Counted from the stretch's first letter, positions 24,136 to 33,462 are shown. The stretch is DNA of 64,000 bases from Chthonomonas calidirosea (GCA_945882415.1 CAMCWC010000003.1:62001-126000); one strand, 5' to 3'. Translations and numbers: made by a program. The notes: a model not told the origin generated them from the sequence alone.

Positions 24136-24999
24136 ATGCAACCAGGCCAACAACCTCCCCGTTCCGCGCCATCGATTGCGGATGACTTCGCCGCTCAAAA
24201 AAAGAAGCAGACGCAGGCCGTAATCATTGGTGGCGTTCTCGCCATCATCGCTGCTGCCATCTTTGGCCTGTTCGCCTCAGGCGCGTTGAGATTTGGTGCC
24301 ACGAATCCACAGGGCGATGCGCTCCAAGCCAAAGGAACACCACCGGATCCGGGTGCTTTGCAACTCAAAGCGACACCGCCCGATCCAAGCCTGCAGAAGA
24401 CGGCAACTGCCCCGCCGGCTCCGGCCGAAATGCCAGCGGATGTCTACAACTGGCTCAAGCATCTCGAAGAGTGCGAGCGGCGAAAGATCGAAATCAGCGG
24501 CGATCAGGCCGCGGAAGTGACGGTCTTCATTCAGAAGAACTCGGTTCTCGGCGCGGGAATGGGCTTGATGAACCCTTACGATCAGTCCAGTGAAGGTGAG
24601 GGCGACAAGCCGCCAGCGGAGTACACGAAGGGCAAAATTCTAGACCTCCGACCGCGTTGGGATGAACTGATCCAGTTCTTCTACAGCTATCCGCCGCCGG
24701 CCGAGTGCCAGCCGCTTGCAAACGACTTTGGGCAAGCCGTCAACGAAATCCCGGGCATGATGTCGGACCTTGGTGCGATCTTGAACGACCTGTCGGGCAA
24801 CCCGGATAAAGCGCTGCAAAGCCTCACGAAGATGCAAAATGCAAGCTACGACGGCGTCGACCGCTACTTTGCGCGGGCTGATGAGAAGCTCTCCCAGATC
24901 TGCACAAAGTACAACCGGCACAAGTGGTTTAACATCGCGAGCGACGTTGGCAGCAGCGGCATTCTCGGCAAAACTCTGGGTGGTTCTTTGCCGCGGTGA
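24136..24999 (+). CDS. Single-pass membrane protein of unknown function
   Basis: 287 residues. A short cytoplasmic N-terminus (KKKQT at about 24) leads to one membrane segment (residues 29-52, VIIGGVLAIIAAAIFGLFASG), then a Pro-rich linker with an imperfect repeat (KGTPPDPGALQL and KATPPDPSLQK), and a soluble C-terminal domain. The start has a Shine-Dalgarno AGAGGA at about 24123. It overlaps the SprT gene by GTGA. Confidence 0.7.
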   Translation: MQPGQQPPRSAPSIADDFAAQKKKQTQAVIIGGVLAIIAAAIFGLFASGALRFGATNPQGDALQAKGTPPDPGALQLKATPPDPSLQKTATAPPAPAEMPADVYNWLKHLEECERRKIEISGDQAAEVTVFIQKNSVLGAGMGLMNPYDQSSEGEGDKPPAEYTKGKILDLRPRWDELIQFFYSYPPPAECQPLANDFGQAVNEIPGMMSDLGAILNDLSGNPDKALQSLTKMQNASYDGVDRYFARADEKLSQICTKYNRHKWFNIASDVGSSGILGKTLGGSLPR

Positions 25000-25463
25000 G
25001 TGCGGAGTTAAACCGGTATGCCGAAGAACTATTCTCGGAACTGACGACAAAGTTTCCGCTTTCCTACCAACCCAACTGGCGCTGGAAGGGATTGCGTGTC
25101 TCAGCTGGAATGGCGTACTGGCGCAAGGGAGAAATAGCGCTTTCGTCGGTGGTCCTGACCACGCCGGAAATGGTTCGCGACACGCTGGTACACGAGTACG
25201 CGCACTTGCTCGCAGTGGATCGGCACGGTGCAAAGGCGGCCAACCATGGAATTTTTTGGCAACAAGCGATGCGTGACCTAGGCGCGGAGCCGGTGACAAG
25301 GCACACGTACCCAGTGGTTCGAAACACGGCGCGACAACAGGTTTGGTATCGGTGTAAAAAGTGCTCTTACCGATTTTCGAGAAATCGACAACTTCCGCGG
25401 AACCGATCTTACGTACATCGGGGTTGCGGCGGAAATATCACACTGGATTCCGTAAGCGGGTGA
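24996..25463 (+). CDS. SprT-like zinc metalloprotease domain protein
   Basis: 155 residues. The HEYAHLLAVDRHG segment provides the HExxH zinc site, and AANHGIFWQQAMRDLG gives the third ligand region. A C-terminal zinc ribbon has CKKC and a later HRGCGG. SprT/Spartan-related proteases act on DNA-protein crosslinks in eukaryotes, and the bacterial role is little known. It begins at a GTG overlapping the preceding stop. Confidence 0.88.
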   Translation: MSAELNRYAEELFSELTTKFPLSYQPNWRWKGLRVSAGMAYWRKGEIALSSVVLTTPEMVRDTLVHEYAHLLAVDRHGAKAANHGIFWQQAMRDLGAEPVTRHTYPVVRNTARQQVWYRCKKCSYRFSRNRQLPRNRSYVHRGCGGNITLDSVSG

Positions 25464-25509
25464 CGAGTCCCAATGGGGTCGCGTAGTACGCAGTGCTCCT
25501 AGGACTGCT

Positions 25510-27051
25510 ATGTGGATTGCGACTTCTGACCATTGCCGAAAAATAGATCGTCAGACGAGCGAAAACTACGGAATTTCCTCTACCGTTCTGATGGAGAGAG
25601 CTGGACTGGCGGTGTTCGAAGTCGTTCAGCAGACCATGCCTGAGCCTGGAAAGATCACCGTTGTGTGCGGAAAGGGGAACAACGGCGGCGACGGATTTGT
25701 CGTTGCGCGCCTTGCTCGCGATTTTGGTTATCACGTGGAATGCCTCGTGACGGCAACCGAAACGGAGCTGCGAGCGGAAGCTGCAGACGCAATGCGCTCG
25801 GCGCACTCCCATGGCGTTGTGCCGGTTTTCAGCGACGATGCCCGCTGGGCACGAAAGCTTGAGATGCTAGGAACCCGAGAGCTGATCGTTGATGCCGTTC
25901 TCGGGATTAGCGCCAGTGGCGACTTAAAGGGCGCTGCGCGAGAGGCCATTGAGGCGATCAACCGATCCGGCGTGCCGGTGATCGCCGTGGACGTCCCTAG
26001 TGGTATTCATTGCGATTCGGGTGAAGAACTCGGAGATAGCGTGTGGGCGTTACGAACGGTTACGTTCGGGCAGCCGAAGCCATTCCTTTTCCAAGGCACC
26101 GGGATTGAGCACTCCGGCTATTGGTCGGTCAGCGACATCGGGATCCCTCGCCAGCTACTGAGTGAGCCAACCGAAGCGCGACTTCTTGATGGTCCGTACA
26201 TCGGGCACCTTCTTCCGGAACGTCTTCGCGGATGCCATAAGGGAGATAACGGCTCGGTGCTTGTGGTCGCGGGGAGCACTCGCTATCGGGGTGCGGCCAT
26301 TCTTTCCGCACGGGCGGCGTTGCGGGCTGGGGCTGGGTTGGTGACCGTTGCTGGCGTGCCCGACGTTTGCCGCGCCGTGTCGGCCGCACTGCCCGAAGCG
26401 ATCTTGGTTCCGCTGCCAGAGCGAGATGGAGTAGTCGATCCGGCTGCAGCAGAAGTCTTGCTAAACATCCCGAAAATTCATAGCGCGATCTTTGGCCCGG
26501 GGCTTTCTCACGATGCATCGGTCCTTGAGTTCCTCGATCGCGTTTGGCGACATTGGACCCTCCCGAGCGTGATTGATGCCGATGCTTTGAACGCCGTGAG
26601 TGCTGGAGTACGTCTGCCAGATACCGAATGCGTATTGACACCCCACTCCGGAGAGATGAGTCGACTGCTGCAACTGAGCATCGCAGAGATCGAGTCCGAT
26701 CGATTTCAGACCGTGCGTCAAGCGGTCGAGCATTTCGGTCAGTGCGTATTGCTAAAGGGGCCGTACTCGCTGGCGGGGATGCCGGAGCATCCGCTGATGG
26801 TCAATTGCACGGGCAATCCAGGCCTGGCGGTCGGCGGCGCGGGCGACGTTTTGAGCGGAATCATCGGCACCTTGCTGGCCCAATGCGTCGGCGCGCTGGA
26901 TGCAGCGGCGTGCGGAATGTACTGGCACGGTGCAGCGGGAGACCTCTGCGCAGAAGAGATTGGTCCCGTCGGATTCTTGGCTTCAGAATTAGCGGATCGC
27001 CTTCCGCAGGCGCGGCGCAACATAATCAATGCGTGTCTTGGCGCATCGTAA
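25510..27051 (+). CDS. nnrD: Bifunctional NAD(P)HX epimerase / ADP-dependent NAD(P)HX dehydratase
   Basis: 513 residues, a fusion of NnrE and NnrD that repairs hydrated NADH and NADPH. The epimerase domain (about 1-215) has LMERAG and GKGNNGGDGFVVARLA. The dehydratase domain (about 225-505) has HKGDNGSVLVVAGS, IFGPGLS, VIDADALN, LTPHSGEMSRLL and NPGLAVGGAGDVLSG, the ribokinase-like phosphate site. Its last 19 nt overlap the start of the next gene, which has its own promoter inside nnrD. Confidence 0.96.
   Translation: MWIATSDHCRKIDRQTSENYGISSTVLMERAGLAVFEVVQQTMPEPGKITVVCGKGNNGGDGFVVARLARDFGYHVECLVTATETELRAEAADAMRSAHSHGVVPVFSDDARWARKLEMLGTRELIVDAVLGISASGDLKGAAREAIEAINRSGVPVIAVDVPSGIHCDSGEELGDSVWALRTVTFGQPKPFLFQGTGIEHSGYWSVSDIGIPRQLLSEPTEARLLDGPYIGHLLPERLRGCHKGDNGSVLVVAGSTRYRGAAILSARAALRAGAGLVTVAGVPDVCRAVSAALPEAILVPLPERDGVVDPAAAEVLLNIPKIHSAIFGPGLSHDASVLEFLDRVWRHWTLPSVIDADALNAVSAGVRLPDTECVLTPHSGEMSRLLQLSIAEIESDRFQTVRQAVEHFGQCVLLKGPYSLAGMPEHPLMVNCTGNPGLAVGGAGDVLSGIIGTLLAQCVGALDAAACGMYWHGAAGDLCAEEIGPVGFLASELADRLPQARRNIINACLGAS
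27021..27026 (+). promoter_or_regulatory. -10 element of the FHA membrane protein gene
   Basis: CATAAT ends 6 nt before GTG 27033. It lies within the nnrD coding sequence, so the FHA gene can be expressed independently of nnrD. Confidence 0.45.
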
Positions 27052-28283
27052 TTGGATTTGTCTTCATTTGCTTGAGCGCCCTGTCGTTCGGGCAGTCCGT
27101 CGCACTGACTTTTGAGTCGGCCGGGGACCGGCTGGCCTGGATCGGTCCAGCCACTCTCGAAGGTGAGCCGAAGAACGCAGTGAAGTCATCTCGAAATGGG
27201 ATTGACCTGACCGACACGAGCGGCGGAGACACGATCTATGTTCGAGACGAGAAGACGGGCAATCTCGCGAGCAAGAAGCTTTCCGAGCTGAAGGGGTCAT
27301 GGGCGGTCAAGCCGACTGACTTCTCGAAGGTGTTCCAGATCAAGGTTCGCGTTCTTTCCGGTGAAAATCCGGTGGCTGCTGGAGCGGTCGAACTTTCCTC
27401 CGGCGCGCGGAAAAACTCTGCGCTACTCGATCCGAGTTTGAACGGCGAAGTCTCGATTTTCGGCTGGCCGGCAGGTGAACTCACGGCGACCGTAAAGACG
27501 GTAGTGGAAGGCAAGCCCGCAGACCCGGTTAAGCAGGTGTTTACGGTTGCTTTGAATCGAACGGACGCTGTACCAACCTTCGACATTGCCGTGCCTGGCA
27601 AGGTCGCGACGGTTGGCGCAGTATCCGATGCTCCAGTCGAGAAGGACGGCGAGGAAAAGACAAATTCGGATGAGCCGAAAACAAACGGCAAGTCCGAAAA
27701 AACGGAAGCGGCACCCGCTGGGCCGCAGTTTGGAAACATCCTTGCCTACATTCTTGGGCTCGGGGCGGCCGGTGCGGCGATCTACTTTGGACTTCAGTAC
27801 TACAAGCAGAACACAACCAGCGTCAACGCCCAACTGACTCAGCTTGGAGTCCAAATTCCGAAAACGGACGATCTCGCAAATGCTCACGCGAACACTCCTC
27901 TTCCGGCGGCACCGGCTCCGCAGCCAGTGCAGAAGATCCTCTTGACCGATGCTGCTCCAGATCCAGTCCCGGTTTCCGCGTTCAGCGCACCGGCCACGTC
28001 CACGGGTGTTCTTAGGCTTGTCAGCCCGCAGGGAGACGAGATTCCGCTTGATGGCGAGGTGCTCGTCGGGCGAGAAGCTGGGCTCGGCCTGAGCCTCACC
28101 ACCGAGTCCACCGTTTCTCGGCAACACGCACGCCTCAGTTGCAGCGGCACGACGGTGACGGTGACCGATTTGGGGAGTAGCAACGGAACGTACGTGAATG
28201 GTGCAAAGATCAACAGTGTGGTCGTGTTGAAGCCGGGTGATAACGTTCAGTTCGGTCAGGCGAAGTTCCGATTCGAGGCATAA
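27033..28283 (+). CDS. Membrane-anchored FHA-domain protein
   Basis: 416 residues from GTG 27033, chosen because it yields a signal peptide (WRIVIGFVFICLSALSFGQ) and follows a -10. A long secreted N-terminal region, partly beta-rich (about 20-190), is followed by a Lys/Glu linker, a membrane segment (about 233-252, ILAYILGLGAAGAAIYFGLQ), a Pro/Ala linker and a C-terminal FHA domain with VGREAG, VSRQHARL and DLGSSNGTYVNG, all phosphothreonine-binding residues intact. The FHA end is expected to face the cytoplasm. First gene of an FHA-FHA-VWA cluster. Confidence 0.85.
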   Translation: MSWRIVIGFVFICLSALSFGQSVALTFESAGDRLAWIGPATLEGEPKNAVKSSRNGIDLTDTSGGDTIYVRDEKTGNLASKKLSELKGSWAVKPTDFSKVFQIKVRVLSGENPVAAGAVELSSGARKNSALLDPSLNGEVSIFGWPAGELTATVKTVVEGKPADPVKQVFTVALNRTDAVPTFDIAVPGKVATVGAVSDAPVEKDGEEKTNSDEPKTNGKSEKTEAAPAGPQFGNILAYILGLGAAGAAIYFGLQYYKQNTTSVNAQLTQLGVQIPKTDDLANAHANTPLPAAPAPQPVQKILLTDAAPDPVPVSAFSAPATSTGVLRLVSPQGDEIPLDGEVLVGREAGLGLSLTTESTVSRQHARLSCSGTTVTVTDLGSSNGTYVNGAKINSVVVLKPGDNVQFGQAKFRFEA

Positions 28284-28286
28284 ACC

Positions 28287-29690
28287 ATGGCTCTCACATT
28301 CCGTTTCTTCATCGCTGGTCTTGCCGGATTGCTTGCATGGGCGATTATTGAACCCACGAATCCGGGCATGACATCGTCCGGTGCGTGGAGCAACTTTGAA
28401 CTCCGGCTTGTCATTTCGCTCGGCGCGCTCGTCGGGGCGACGATTGGTGGAATGAACGGATTCAACCAGGGCAGCCGAACGCACTTGCTGCGCGGCTTGG
28501 GACTTGGCGCTTTATTCGGCGCGATCGGGGCGTCGTTTGGTTACGGCGTTGGTGGCGGCATCGTGCGGCTATTGTTTGGCGGCGTGACCGGGATGGGGCC
28601 GATGACGGTCATCGCCCGAGTCGTCGCCTTGGCGCCCTTAGGAACGATGCTCGGTGCAGCGATCGGATTCAGCTCGCTCAACGTGAAGCGAGCGATTCAA
28701 GGAGCGGTCGGTGGAACGATTGGTGCAGCCCTCGGTGCGGGGGTGTTCGACATCATTGGCACCGTCTTTGGCGTGTTTCAGCTCACCTTGAACGGTACGC
28801 CCTCGGGGCAGAGCGGAGAAGTCGGAAGCATCCCGCGCGCGGTCTTCGCGGTTGCGCTTAGCTCGCTCATTGGCTTGTTTATTGGGCTCGTTGACCTAAT
28901 GTCTCGATCTGCTTGGCTGCGGCTAACGCTTGGTCGAAATGAATCGAAAGAGTGGTCGCTTGACTTCGCGAGCAATTTTATCGGCCGAAGCGAAACCGCC
29001 CAGATTCCGCTCTTTGGCGATATGAACGTCACCGCCACACATGCCGTGATTAGAAAGCACGGATCCGCCTACGTTCTTCAGGATGGCGGCTCTCCGATTG
29101 GCACCTATGTAAACGGACATCGGATTCAGCAGGCTGAATTGCATGCGGGTGACGTTATCCAAGTGGGACCGTATCAACTTCAGTTTTTGATGAAGAACCA
29201 AGCGGCGCCAGCTCGTGGGCCGGAGCCGTACCGTGGTCCCGTCCAGCCGATGCAACCCATGCAGCCGATGGCTCCGATGCAGCAAGTGCCCCAGATGCAG
29301 CAGATGCCGCAAATGCAGCCGATGCAGCCAATGAATCCGACGATGATGACCCCGCAGCCGGGCATGAACCCAACGATGGCGTATCCGCAGTCGCCAATGC
29401 CGTCTGGATTCGGACTCATCGCGGTGGATGGACCGCTGGCCGGAACGCGATTCCCGGTCATTGCGGCACTAGAACTCGGGCGTGGAAGTACAAGCGTTCC
29501 GATGGCTTATGATCAGCAAGCTTCTCGTCGGCACGCGCAAGTTGGACCCGATGCGACCGGGGTCGTGGTCACAGATTTGGGCAGTACAAACGGGACTTTC
29601 ATCAACGGCAACCGAATTCAGCAAGCGCAAGCTCGGGTTGGCGATATCATTCGAATTGGCAGCACGTCTTTCCGGGTTGAACCCGTCTAA
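28287..29690 (+). CDS. Membrane protein with two FHA domains
   Basis: 467 residues. The first 215 residues are a glycine-rich multi-pass membrane domain (several hydrophobic segments with GAxxG patterns). A first FHA domain (about 225-295) is partly degenerate: GRSETA is kept but the SRxHA serine is replaced (TATHAV) and SNGT reads SPIGT. A Met/Pro/Gln-rich linker follows, then a canonical second FHA domain (GRGST, SRRHAQV, DLGSTNGTFING). It lies 3 nt after the first FHA gene. Confidence 0.85.
   Translation: MALTFRFFIAGLAGLLAWAIIEPTNPGMTSSGAWSNFELRLVISLGALVGATIGGMNGFNQGSRTHLLRGLGLGALFGAIGASFGYGVGGGIVRLLFGGVTGMGPMTVIARVVALAPLGTMLGAAIGFSSLNVKRAIQGAVGGTIGAALGAGVFDIIGTVFGVFQLTLNGTPSGQSGEVGSIPRAVFAVALSSLIGLFIGLVDLMSRSAWLRLTLGRNESKEWSLDFASNFIGRSETAQIPLFGDMNVTATHAVIRKHGSAYVLQDGGSPIGTYVNGHRIQQAELHAGDVIQVGPYQLQFLMKNQAAPARGPEPYRGPVQPMQPMQPMAPMQQVPQMQQMPQMQPMQPMNPTMMTPQPGMNPTMAYPQSPMPSGFGLIAVDGPLAGTRFPVIAALELGRGSTSVPMAYDQQASRRHAQVGPDATGVVVTDLGSTNGTFINGNRIQQAQARVGDIIRIGSTSFRVEPV
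29247..29406 (+). repeat. Met-Pro-Gln repeat region within the two-FHA gene
   Basis: Imperfect tandem units encoding QPMQPM, QQMPQM and PTM/PQP triplets. This is a low-complexity linker between two FHA domains and prone to length variation between strains. Confidence 0.6.
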
Positions 29691-29710
29691 GTCCACACAA
29701 GAGCAAAACC

Positions 29711-31084
29711 ATGGATAACCGCACCCAGCGCATCGACCCGAACCGAACGCAACTCGGAGCACCGCCGCAGGCGTTCGACCCGATGCGCACCCAGGCCATG
29801 TCCGCTTTTGATCCGCTCAAGACTACGGCGATGACGGCAGCCTTCGAAGGCATTCGGGTCGAGATCATCCCGGGTCGCGAAGCTTCGATGGCGAACGGTC
29901 CCGCGCGGGAGCAGTTCATCGTTGAGTTCACCGCCGGTGGAGCGCCGACTTCTGGCGGGATGTTAACCGGTGGCCGAACGCCGCTGAACGTTTGCCTCGT
30001 CATCGACCGGTCGGGGAGCATGGAAGGCGCGCCCCTGGAGTACGCCAAACAGGCCTGTAGCTATGTGGTGGACATGCTCGGGCCGAACGATATTCTCAGC
30101 ATCGTCACCTTCGAAGAGACGGTCGACGTGCTGATGCCACCGCAGCGTGTGAGCTCAAAGCAGCCGATTAAAGACGGTATTCAGCGGCTCATGCCCGGAA
30201 ACACGACCAACCTTTACGATGGCCTCGCCCTCGGCGCACAACAGGTTCTGAGCGTAAACGAAGGTGGGCGATCGACCCGGCTTGTGGTGCTTTCGGATGG
30301 TGACCCTACCGCCGGAATCAAGGACTTTTCGGCCCTCGTTGCTCACGCGGGAGACATAAAGAACCGTGGAATCACGGTTACATTCCTCGGATTTGGCCCG
30401 GACTACAACGAAGAGCTTTTGGCCAGCATGGCGAAGCGAGCGGGCGGAAACTACTATTACATTCCTCGCCCCGAGATGCTGCCCGAGGTCTTTAAGCTCG
30501 AACTCGACAAGATGATGACCGGCGCGGCTCGCAACCTTCAGTTGTCGGTCAAGCCCGCGCGCTGGGTTGGCTTGCGCTCGCCGCAGACCGCCGCCGAAGG
30601 GCAAGAAGTCATCATTCCGCTCGCCGACCTGGAGCGAGGCGCGTCAATCCAGCAAGTGCTTGACTTTGAGTTCAAGAACCATCCGCTGGGCTGGTATCGC
30701 GTCGCTGCCGGAAAGCTGACTTACGACGATCTGTCCGATGGCGGTGGAATCAAAACCGTGGACCTTGACTTCGTCATTGAGTTCACGGCGGATTCGGCCC
30801 GTTACTCCGCGCCGCAGGACCCTCGCGTTGCTGGAGCAGCGCAAGTTGCCTTGGCCAGCCGTGCGGTCGAGAAGACGGTCATGGGTCTGAAGACGGGAAT
30901 GATCACGCAAATGGCGGCGGTGCAAGAACTGCAGAAGACGCAAATGCTTCTGAGCCAACAGGGCAGAGCTGCCGAAGCGCAGGAAGTCACGATGGCCCTG
31001 CGAGCTCTTCAAACCGGCGATACCGGCCAAGCCGAGAAAACTCTGATGGGCACAATGCTTCATCTCGATCAGGGCAAAAAGTAA
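29711..31084 (+). CDS. VWA-domain protein
   Basis: 457 residues. The von Willebrand factor A domain has an intact metal-ion site: DRSGSM at 99-104, a TTNLYDGL segment and VVLSDGDPTAGI. The C-terminal part is a beta-sandwich plus helical tail. The first 45 residues contain three similar motifs, DPNRTQ, DPMRTQ and DPLKTT, which look like phosphothreonine targets for the FHA domains encoded just upstream. No signal peptide, so cytoplasmic. It lies 20 nt after the FHA gene, in the same operon. Confidence 0.88.
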   Translation: MDNRTQRIDPNRTQLGAPPQAFDPMRTQAMSAFDPLKTTAMTAAFEGIRVEIIPGREASMANGPAREQFIVEFTAGGAPTSGGMLTGGRTPLNVCLVIDRSGSMEGAPLEYAKQACSYVVDMLGPNDILSIVTFEETVDVLMPPQRVSSKQPIKDGIQRLMPGNTTNLYDGLALGAQQVLSVNEGGRSTRLVVLSDGDPTAGIKDFSALVAHAGDIKNRGITVTFLGFGPDYNEELLASMAKRAGGNYYYIPRPEMLPEVFKLELDKMMTGAARNLQLSVKPARWVGLRSPQTAAEGQEVIIPLADLERGASIQQVLDFEFKNHPLGWYRVAAGKLTYDDLSDGGGIKTVDLDFVIEFTADSARYSAPQDPRVAGAAQVALASRAVEKTVMGLKTGMITQMAAVQELQKTQMLLSQQGRAAEAQEVTMALRALQTGDTGQAEKTLMGTMLHLDQGKK

Positions 31085-31115
31085 CGAAAGCACCTCGAAA
31101 TCTCAAGAATTCCTC

Positions 31116-31143
31116 TTGACAGCATTCTGATTGATCGTATAAT
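31116..31143 (+). promoter_or_regulatory. Consensus sigma-70 type promoter of the lipoprotein-lacI operon
   Basis: TTGACA (31116-31121) and TATAAT (31138-31143) with a 16-nt spacer, both perfect consensus. It is the best promoter in the window. Unlike the many leaderless promoters, it drives a gene with a 40-nt leader and a Shine-Dalgarno AGGGA (31176-31180). Confidence 0.88.
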
Positions 31144-31176
31144 CAACGTTGATAAATCCGTTAATCGGATCAATCA
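31128..31176 (+). promoter_or_regulatory. LacI-type operator region overlapping the promoter
   Basis: ATCAACGTTGAT (31142-31153) is a perfect 12-bp palindrome with the central CG typical of LacI-family operators, sitting on the -10 and start site. Outer arms TGATTGATC (31128-31136) and GATCAATCA (31168-31176) form a second symmetric pair around it, and ATCCG/CGGAT (31156-31170) a third. A LacI-family gene is second in the operon. Confidence 0.65.
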
Positions 31177-31189
31177 GGGAACCTGATCG

Positions 31190-31411
31190 ATGAAGAAGCT
31201 TGCCGCCCTATCCCTCCTCTTCGCCGCCATTTTTGTGGTCGGGTGCGAATCTGCCGAACCAACGAACGAACCCACACAAGAAGCGATTGATAAGGCGAAC
31301 GCCGATCGAGCGAAGGCCATCGACAACGATCCGAGCATGACTCCTGAAGGCAAGCAGAAGATGAAAGAGATGCTCAAGCTAAACGGGACCGCGCCTACAG
31401 AGAACCGATAA
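31190..31411 (+). CDS. Small lipoprotein
   Basis: 73 residues. A signal peptide with lipobox VVGC places the lipidated cysteine at 19. The mature 54 residues are charged and helical (EAIDKANADRAKAIDNDPSM). Function unknown. It is the first gene of an operon with a LacI-type regulator 5 nt downstream, which suggests regulated, possibly nutrient-linked expression. Confidence 0.8.
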   Translation: MKKLAALSLLFAAIFVVGCESAEPTNEPTQEAIDKANADRAKAIDNDPSMTPEGKQKMKEMLKLNGTAPTENR

Positions 31412-31416
31412 TTTAG

Positions 31417-32469
31417 ATGGCAGTAACGATTCGCGATGTGGCGAAGGCGGCTGGCGTTTCTACCGCCGCAGTTTCGAAGGTCTTGCACGGCCGGGGCAAC
31501 AGCGTTCGTGTGAGCGATGTCCGCGCTGGCCAGATTCGCGAGATTGCGGAGCAACTGAACTACCGGCCGAACGTTCTTGCGCGAAACCTTCGCACTCAGC
31601 GAACCCACACGGTGGGCCTCATCTTCGAAAACTTTGGGTCCTTCGCAGCCGGCCCTCTCTATTACATGCACTTGCTAGAAGGCGTCGGGTCCGTTCTGTT
31701 TAAGAACCACTATCGACTCACCATCTTGCCCGAGCTGTTGCATGACGACATCCTTGGTTCGCTTGGCGATGGTCAGCTTGAAGGCGTGGTGTGGTGCAAG
31801 CTAACGCGCGACGCGCAGACGTTGCAACTGATTCACGACTGTCCAATTCCGATTGTCGCAATGAATGCCCCCGCTCCGGCGGAGCCAACGGACGCCGTCT
31901 TTGTGGCTTGTGACAACGCCAGTGGAGTTCGGCTCGCGGTCGAACATCTGGCCAAGCTTGGTCACCGAAAAATCGCATTCGCGCACGAAATTCAAGAACT
32001 GACATCGCCGGACTGTTTGGAGCGAAGAGATGCGTTCCACGCCTCTGCAAAAGAGCTCATGGGGCAAGAGCCGAACCCGGCCGATGTTTTAGCGTGGGAT
32101 TGGCACCTTCCGGAGTTTGCTGGTTGGTGGAAGAGCGATCCGGGTTATACGGCAATCATCTGCTGGAGTGAGCGCACGGCGGGGACCCTCATTAATCGCG
32201 CCACCGAGGCTGGACTGAAGCTCCCGGAAGACTTGAGCATTGTCGGATTCGACAGCACGGCCTACTGCGAAACCACCACGCCAAGGCTGACCTCGGTAAG
32301 TCAGCCGATCTCCGAAATGGCGCGCTACGCCACCAACACACTTTTAAACCTCATTCAGGGCAAACGCCCAGAGAACTTCTCGTTAACATTTCCTTGCGGC
32401 TTAGACGTGAGGGATTCAACCACCTGTCCACCTCCAACCGGACCCCTAGGGCCAGTCTCCTCAGAGTAG
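31417..32469 (+). CDS. LacI-family transcriptional regulator
   Basis: 350 residues. The N-terminal helix-turn-helix and hinge helix are canonical ([34 protein letters not shown]). A periplasmic-binding-protein-like sensor domain follows ([42 protein letters not shown]). The ligand is probably a sugar and unknown. It lies between the lipoprotein and a pseudopilin gene and probably represses its own operon through the palindrome at 31142. Confidence 0.93.
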   Translation: MAVTIRDVAKAAGVSTAAVSKVLHGRGNSVRVSDVRAGQIREIAEQLNYRPNVLARNLRTQRTHTVGLIFENFGSFAAGPLYYMHLLEGVGSVLFKNHYRLTILPELLHDDILGSLGDGQLEGVVWCKLTRDAQTLQLIHDCPIPIVAMNAPAPAEPTDAVFVACDNASGVRLAVEHLAKLGHRKIAFAHEIQELTSPDCLERRDAFHASAKELMGQEPNPADVLAWDWHLPEFAGWWKSDPGYTAIICWSERTAGTLINRATEAGLKLPEDLSIVGFDSTAYCETTTPRLTSVSQPISEMARYATNTLLNLIQGKRPENFSLTFPCGLDVRDSTTCPPPTGPLGPVSSE

Positions 32470-32479
32470 AGAAAACACA

Positions 32480-33357
32480 ATGAATCGAAAGGCATTCACG
32501 CTAATTGAACTCCTCGTCGTCATCGCGATCATCGCGATCCTTGCCGCTATCCTCTTCCCAGTTTTTGCTCAGGCAAAGTCTGCGGCCAAGAAGACTCAGT
32601 CGCTCAGCAACGTCAAGCAGCTTGGCCTCGGTCAGCTGATGTACTCCGGCGATTACGATGACTCGTTCGCGCAGTCCGAGTACGGCTCCGGTGACAATCA
32701 CATCACTTGGGCAACGGCAATCTATCCATATCTCAAGAGCGGCGACAAGCGCGTCAGCTCGACCGGTGTAGATCAGAACTTTGCACAGGACGGAATTTTC
32801 CGAAGCCCAGGTAACCCTCGAGCTTCGCGACCAGGCTTCAGCACGGGCGCATCGTTCAGCTACGGCTGTTCGTCAACAACTTCGACAACTACGGTGGAGC
32901 TGCCAACCCTGGCGTTTCCCAGTCCGTGGTTGACGCCCCGGCAGACAAGATTGCCATGATGGAAAAGGGCGCAAACTCCAACGATTGGAGCTACCCTTGG
33001 TTCCACGACTGGCAGCAGATGTGGGTTGGCAGCATCCTTGGAACGCCAGGCGATGTTTCAACGATCCAGCGCGACGGCGTTGATGTCTACACTCCAGGCA
33101 CATCGGTCTACTCGCCCGTGTTCGACTCCGACTGTGGCGCAAGCAACGGCGGAGCATGGGAGTGCGCCGCGCACGCTCGCTACCGATTCACCACGACCGC
33201 ACCAGTTGTCTTCGTTGACGGCCACGCGACGTCGATGAAGAAGGGGCAGATCCAGTGGTTCAAGAACATCTGGGTCGACCGACGAAACGTCAACCAGTGG
33301 AACTGGTACTACGGCTACGTTAACGGCGGCGGCTGGGGCTTCCCCGGCATTCACTAA
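32480..33357 (+). pseudogene. Type IV pilin-like protein, frameshifted (H-X9-DG class)
   Basis: Two reading frames make one protein of about 292 residues. The first (from ATG 32480) has MNRKA then [18 protein letters not shown] and [15 protein letters not shown]. It leaves its proper frame near 32861-32870, where the text reads TACGGCTGTTCG; one extra C would restore [18 protein letters not shown] in the second frame, which continues to FVDGHATSMKKGQ and the stop at 33355. The total of 878 nt is one short of a multiple of three. It could be a true mutation or a consensus-sequence error. It lies 10 nt after lacI and is ended by the terminator at 33376. Confidence 0.85.
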
Positions 33358-33375
33358 GTTGTCTTAGGACGACCG

Positions 33376-33409
33376 AAGCCCTCCTCGATTCATCGCGGAG
33401 GGCTTTTTT
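33376..33409 (+). terminator. Rho-independent terminator after the pseudopilin gene
   Basis: A 9-bp stem (AAGCCCTCC, 33376-33384, with GGAGGGCTT, 33397-33405) runs into TTTTTT. It closes the lipoprotein-lacI-pseudopilin operon. Confidence 0.9.
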
Positions 33410-33462
33410 GTGCCCGATTGCTAAGATTCTGTTAAGGATGGTCCCAACGACTTCCGTAGAAA

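Noticed and set aside
29247-29406. Repeat track considered as a mobile or CRISPR-like repeat
   Set aside because: It is an in-frame Met/Pro/Gln linker between two FHA domains, with irregular unit length.
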